Positions 4,425-7,164 of a stretch of 7,164 nucleotides of DNA are shown in pieces. Source of the stretch: an uncultured Rubrobacteraceae bacterium (GTDB taxonomy: Bacteria > Actinomycetota > Rubrobacteria > Rubrobacterales > Rubrobacteraceae); assembly GCA_902805985.1 (NCBI GenBank), contig CADCUW010000146.1, positions 1-7,164 on the forward strand. Reading direction: 5' to 3'. Below the pieces are notes generated by a model. It did no database searches and was not told the origin of the DNA. It saw only the letters and a program-made list of their open reading frames with translations. The position numbers and the translations under genes were made by a program. Position 1 is the stretch's first letter, and each line of letters begins with the position of its first letter.

Positions 4425-6206
4425 TTGGGCTACGAGTTCGGCAGGTACCTCAAGATCAGGGGCGCGTGGGGCGCGGGCTGGTCCCCGGACGGCCGGAGGG
4501 TCTGTTTTTTGACGGAGATCACGGGCGTCCCGCAGGCGTGGGAGGTCCCCGCCGGGGGCGGCTGGCCCGAGCAGCTCACCTTCCACGAGGAGCGCGTCTC
4601 GGGCGCCGAGTACTCGCCGACCAGGGACGAGATCCTCTTCGGCATGGACGCCGGCGGCAACGAGCGTTCGCAGCTCTTCCTGCTCGGCCCCGAAGGGAGC
4701 GGGGAACGGGACCTGACGCGGGATCCCGAATCCATCCACTACTCTGGCGGTTTCTCCCCGGACGGGACGAGGATCTCCTTCACCGCCACCCGCCGCAACG
4801 GCACGGACTTCGACGTTTACGTCCAGGAGTTGCCCGACGGGGAGCCGGAGACGGTATGGGAGACCTCCGGCTACCATACCGTCTCCGGCTGGGGACCGGA
4901 CGGCTCGTTCCTGATCGTCGCCCGCCACCACTCCAACACGGACAACGACCTCTACAGGCTCGACCTGGCGAACGCCGGCGGCGAGGCGACGCTCCTCACG
5001 CCGCACGAGGGCGAGGCCCGCTTCCGCTCCCCGAACGCCACCCCGGACGGCAAGCACCTCTACCTCGCCACCGACCGCGACGGTGATTTCGTCAGGCTCG
5101 CCCGCCTGGACCTCGGCACGCTCGGCATCGAGTATCTGACCCCGGACGACCACGACGTCGAGGAGGTCGAGCTCTCGGGGGACGGGCGGACCCTCGCCGC
5201 GACCCGCAACGTCGGAGGCTACTCAGACCTGTTGCTCTTCAACGGCCGTGGCGGCCGGATGCCGGACCCGGAGGTGCCGCGCGGCATCATAGGCGGCCTC
5301 GCCTTCTCCCCTGACGGCGGCCAACTCGCCTTCACGCTCGTCGGCCCCGCCCGCAACCCCGACATCTGGACCATGCAACTCCCCGACGGCGAGGCGCGGC
5401 GGCTGACCCGCTCCTCCACGGCCGGAATACCCCAGAAGGGCTTCAAGGCGCCGACGATAGTGCGCTACCCGAGCTTCGACGGGCTGGAGATACCGGCAGT
5501 CTTCTACGAGCCCGAAGACGCCAACGCGCCCGTGGTCATCAACGTCCACGGGGGGCCGGAGAGCCAGTCGCGCCCGTCCTTCGCGCCCGTCACCCAGTAC
5601 CTGCTGGGCCGCGGCCACGCGGTCCTGCTGCCGAACGTGCGCGGCTCGACCGGCTACGGCAAGGGGTACACCCACCTCGACGACGTCAGGCTGAGGATGG
5701 ACTCCGTGAAGGACCTCGCCCACGCCGCGTACTGGCTCAGGGAGAGGGGTCACGAGAAGGTCGCGGTCATGGGCGGCTCCTACGGCGGCTTCATGGTACT
5801 CGCAGCGCTCACCGAGTACCCGGAGTTGTGGAGCGCCGGGGTGGACATCGTCGGCATAGCCAACCTCGTCACCTTCCTGGAGAACACCGGCTCCTACAGG
5901 CGCAAGCTGCGCGAGCCCGAGTACGGGTCCCTAGAGAACGACCGAGAGTTTCTCAGGTCCATAAGCCCCATCCACAAGGCCGACCGGATAACAGCCCCGC
6001 TCATGGTCGTTCACGGCAAGAACGACCCGCGCGTGCCGGTGGGCGAGGCCGAGCAGATCGTGGCCAGCGTCCGCGAGAACGGCGGCAGGGTCGAGTACCT
6101 GCTCTACGAGGACGAGGGCCACGGCCTCGCCAAGCTGAAGAACCGCCTCGACGCATACCCGAAGATCGCCGCGTTCCTGGACGAGCACCTGGACGAGCGC
6201 GGGTAG
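4425..6206 (+). CDS. S9-family serine peptidase (acylaminoacyl/dipeptidyl-peptidase type)
   Basis: A complete 593-residue prolyl-oligopeptidase-family enzyme that hydrolyses short peptides, most like the S9C acylaminoacyl-peptidase/dipeptidyl-peptidase group. Residues 1-330 form a beta-propeller with PD40/TolB-like blades (WSPDGRRVCF, FSPDGTRISF, FSPDGGQLAF), which restricts access to oligopeptides. Residues about 345-593 form the alpha/beta hydrolase: YPSFDGLEIPA entry strand, HGGP oxyanion loop (375-378), nucleophile Ser452 in GGSYGGF, Asp534 in KNDPRVP, and His566 in EGHG. The catalytic triad is therefore intact. No signal peptide or membrane helix is present, so it is probably cytoplasmic and works in peptide turnover. 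The start is TTG 4425, 7 bases after GGGGGAG; the N-terminus GYEFGRYLKI leads straight into the first blade. It stands alone, with phoD 115 bases downstream behind its own regulatory region. The exact cleavage specificity is not readable from sequence. Confidence 0.95.
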   Translation: MGYEFGRYLKIRGAWGAGWSPDGRRVCFLTEITGVPQAWEVPAGGGWPEQLTFHEERVSGAEYSPTRDEILFGMDAGGNERSQLFLLGPEGSGERDLTRDPESIHYSGGFSPDGTRISFTATRRNGTDFDVYVQELPDGEPETVWETSGYHTVSGWGPDGSFLIVARHHSNTDNDLYRLDLANAGGEATLLTPHEGEARFRSPNATPDGKHLYLATDRDGDFVRLARLDLGTLGIEYLTPDDHDVEEVELSGDGRTLAATRNVGGYSDLLLFNGRGGRMPDPEVPRGIIGGLAFSPDGGQLAFTLVGPARNPDIWTMQLPDGEARRLTRSSTAGIPQKGFKAPTIVRYPSFDGLEIPAVFYEPEDANAPVVINVHGGPESQSRPSFAPVTQYLLGRGHAVLLPNVRGSTGYGKGYTHLDDVRLRMDSVKDLAHAAYWLRERGHEKVAVMGGSYGGFMVLAALTEYPELWSAGVDIVGIANLVTFLENTGSYRRKLREPEYGSLENDREFLRSISPIHKADRITAPLMVVHGKNDPRVPVGEAEQIVASVRENGGRVEYLLYEDEGHGLAKLKNRLDAYPKIAAFLDEHLDERG

Positions 6207-6229
6207 GTGCGGACGGCCCCGGACCGGAA

Positions 6230-6257
6230 TTTACGCAGAAGTTACGGCCGTTTAACA
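6230..6257 (+). promoter_or_regulatory. PhoP-box-like direct repeats upstream of phoD
   Basis: Three hexamers recur with an exact 11-base period: TTTACG (6230-6235), GTTACG (6241-6246) and TTAACA (6252-6257). This period and the TTAACA-type hexamer are the hallmarks of PhoP binding sites in Bacillus, and Streptomyces PhoP sites also use 11-base direct repeats. The array ends 20 bases before TGCTACATC (6275-6283), a possible extended -10. That fits activation of the phosphatase gene by a PhoR-PhoP system under phosphate starvation. One hexamer matches fully, the others in part. Confidence 0.45.
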
Positions 6258-6321
6258 AAGCCGGCCGGCCCTTCTGCTACATCTCTTCACTGGGGTCCAA
6301 CGCAGCGGAGGGTGGTCGATT

Positions 6322-7164
6322 TTGGGCATCGGTGGCAACTGGGACGGAAGGCTCCTCAGCCGGCGCCGCTTTCTCGGGGCGGCCGGCGGCCTCGCGGGGC
6401 TCCTGGCGCTCGGTTCGCCGCCGGCGGAGAAGGCGGTCGCAGCACCACGCTTTACGGACTATCCGTTCAAGCTCGGGGTTGCCTCCGGCGACCCGAGGCC
6501 CGACTCCGTCGTGCTGTGGACGCGCCTGGCGCCCGAGCCTCTCGCGGAGGATGGGTCCGGCGGGGTGGCCCCGGAGCGCTACGACGCGCGCTGGGAGGTC
6601 GCGGCGGACGAGAACTTCCGGAGGGTCGTGCGGCGCGGGTCGGCCGCGGCGAGGCCGGGGCTCGGGCACTCGGTCCACGCCGAGGTCGAGGGCTTGAGGC
6701 CAGGCCGGCAGTACTTCTACCGGTTCAAGGCGGGGGGTGAGATCAGCGCGGTCGGCAGGACGAAGACCGCCCCCGAGTTCGATGCGCGGCTGGCGTCCCT
6801 GGCTTTCGCTTTCGTCTCGTGCCAGGACTGGCGCGACGGCTTCTACGCGGCCTACAAGCGCCTGGCGGAGGAGGACCTCGACTTCGTCGTGCATCTCGGG
6901 GACTACATCTACGAGGGCGGCAACACCGACGACGGGGTGAGGGACCACACCGACGGCGGCCGGGAGGTCTTCACCCTCGCCGAGTACCGCAACCGGCACG
7001 CGCTCTACAAGACCGACGAGTCTCTGCAGGCCGCCCACGCCGCTTTCCCCTGGATGGTCACCTGGGACGACCACGAGGTTGACAACGACTACGCCGACGA
7101 GGCGCCCGACGGCGGCCAGGACCCGGAGGCGTTCCTCCGGCGGCGGGCGGCGGCCTACAGGGCC
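6322..7164 (+). CDS. phoD: PhoD-type alkaline phosphatase, N-terminal 281 residues (runs off right edge)
   Basis: An exported phosphodiesterase/alkaline phosphatase of the PhoD family, which releases phosphate from organic esters outside the membrane. A Tat signal peptide is clear: SRRRFLG (13-19), hydrophobic AAGGLAGLLAL (20-30), probable cleavage after AVAA (about 41). An N-terminal beta-domain (49-150) opens with FKLGVASGDPRPDSVVLWTRL and ends at the LRPGRQYFYRF strand. The metallophosphatase domain begins near 159 with FVSCQDW (Cys167, at the position of the iron-binding cysteine in Bacillus PhoD). HLGDYIYEGG (191-200) supplies the bridging Asp194, and TWDDHEVDND (247-256) follows. The remaining metal ligands lie beyond the window. 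The start is TTG 6322-6324, 10 bases after GGAGG; it places the twin arginines at a normal distance. Regulation is probably by the PhoP-like array upstream. The metals, as known for the family, are Fe3+ and Ca2+. Confidence 0.93.
   Translation, partial: MGIGGNWDGRLLSRRRFLGAAGGLAGLLALGSPPAEKAVAAPRFTDYPFKLGVASGDPRPDSVVLWTRLAPEPLAEDGSGGVAPERYDARWEVAADENFRRVVRRGSAAARPGLGHSVHAEVEGLRPGRQYFYRFKAGGEISAVGRTKTAPEFDARLASLAFAFVSCQDWRDGFYAAYKRLAEEDLDFVVHLGDYIYEGGNTDDGVRDHTDGGREVFTLAEYRNRHALYKTDESLQAAHAAFPWMVTWDDHEVDNDYADEAPDGGQDPEAFLRRRAAAYRA

Noticed and set aside
4338..5153. A 271-codon minus-strand frame antisense to the S9 peptidase
   Set aside because: Valine- and arginine-rich low-complexity product without any motif. 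The plus strand has an intact catalytic enzyme here; this is a GC-driven antisense shadow.
5828..6697. A 289-codon plus-strand frame spanning the end of the peptidase and the start of phoD
   Set aside because: Arg-rich composition, crosses two genuine genes in another frame and the regulatory gap between them.
6277..7074. A 265-codon minus-strand frame antisense to phoD
   Set aside because: Shadow of the PhoD frame, which carries Tat, SCQ, GDYIYE and DDHE motifs.

Overview
The window is GC-rich actinobacterial-type chromosome, with high GC at third codon positions, TAnnnT-like promoters and dense compact genes. Two genes start at ATG and the other eight seem to start at GTG or TTG. The protein repertoire would fit Rubrobacter or a relative, but that is an inference without a database search. 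There are no rRNA or tRNA genes, insertion sequences, CRISPR arrays or integrase genes, and no gene-free stretch exceeds 300 bases.

Layout, left to right. Bases 1-270 (minus) hold the N-terminal part of an EamA/DMT permease that runs off the left edge. A 53-residue rubredoxin-like protein is divergent from it (403-564, plus). After a hairpin and a 17-bp tandem repeat comes a small membrane-anchored protein of unknown function (717-1274, plus). It converges on a two-gene minus operon of single-domain cyclic-nucleotide-binding proteins (1297-1833 and 1847-2368). Two strong hairpins (2459-2537) separate this operon from an upstream minus gene for a secreted RlpA-like double-psi beta-barrel protein (2564-2926), which has a low-GC upstream region carrying inverted repeats. 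Next on the minus strand are a small TPR-like protein (3151-3579) and a second copy of the unknown membrane-anchored family (3688-4245). To the right, on the plus strand, are a complete S9-family serine peptidase (4425-6206) and the first 281 codons of a Tat-exported PhoD alkaline phosphatase (6322 to the right edge).

How the genes relate. Most look like single-gene housekeeping units; the only clear operon is the cNMP pair. The least explained content is (a) the two 185-residue paralogues, each with one N-terminal membrane helix and a beta-rich domain, lying on either side of the cNMP and RlpA-like genes, and (b) the tandem cNMP proteins, which lack any DNA-binding or catalytic domain. The upstream cNMP copy has lost the phosphate-binding arginine, while both copies keep the same C-terminal tail. 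An 11-bp-period hexamer array upstream of phoD resembles a PhoP box and suggests phosphate control. I see no defence island or clearly new multi-gene system. The cNMP pair and the membrane-anchored paralogues are the parts most worth following up.
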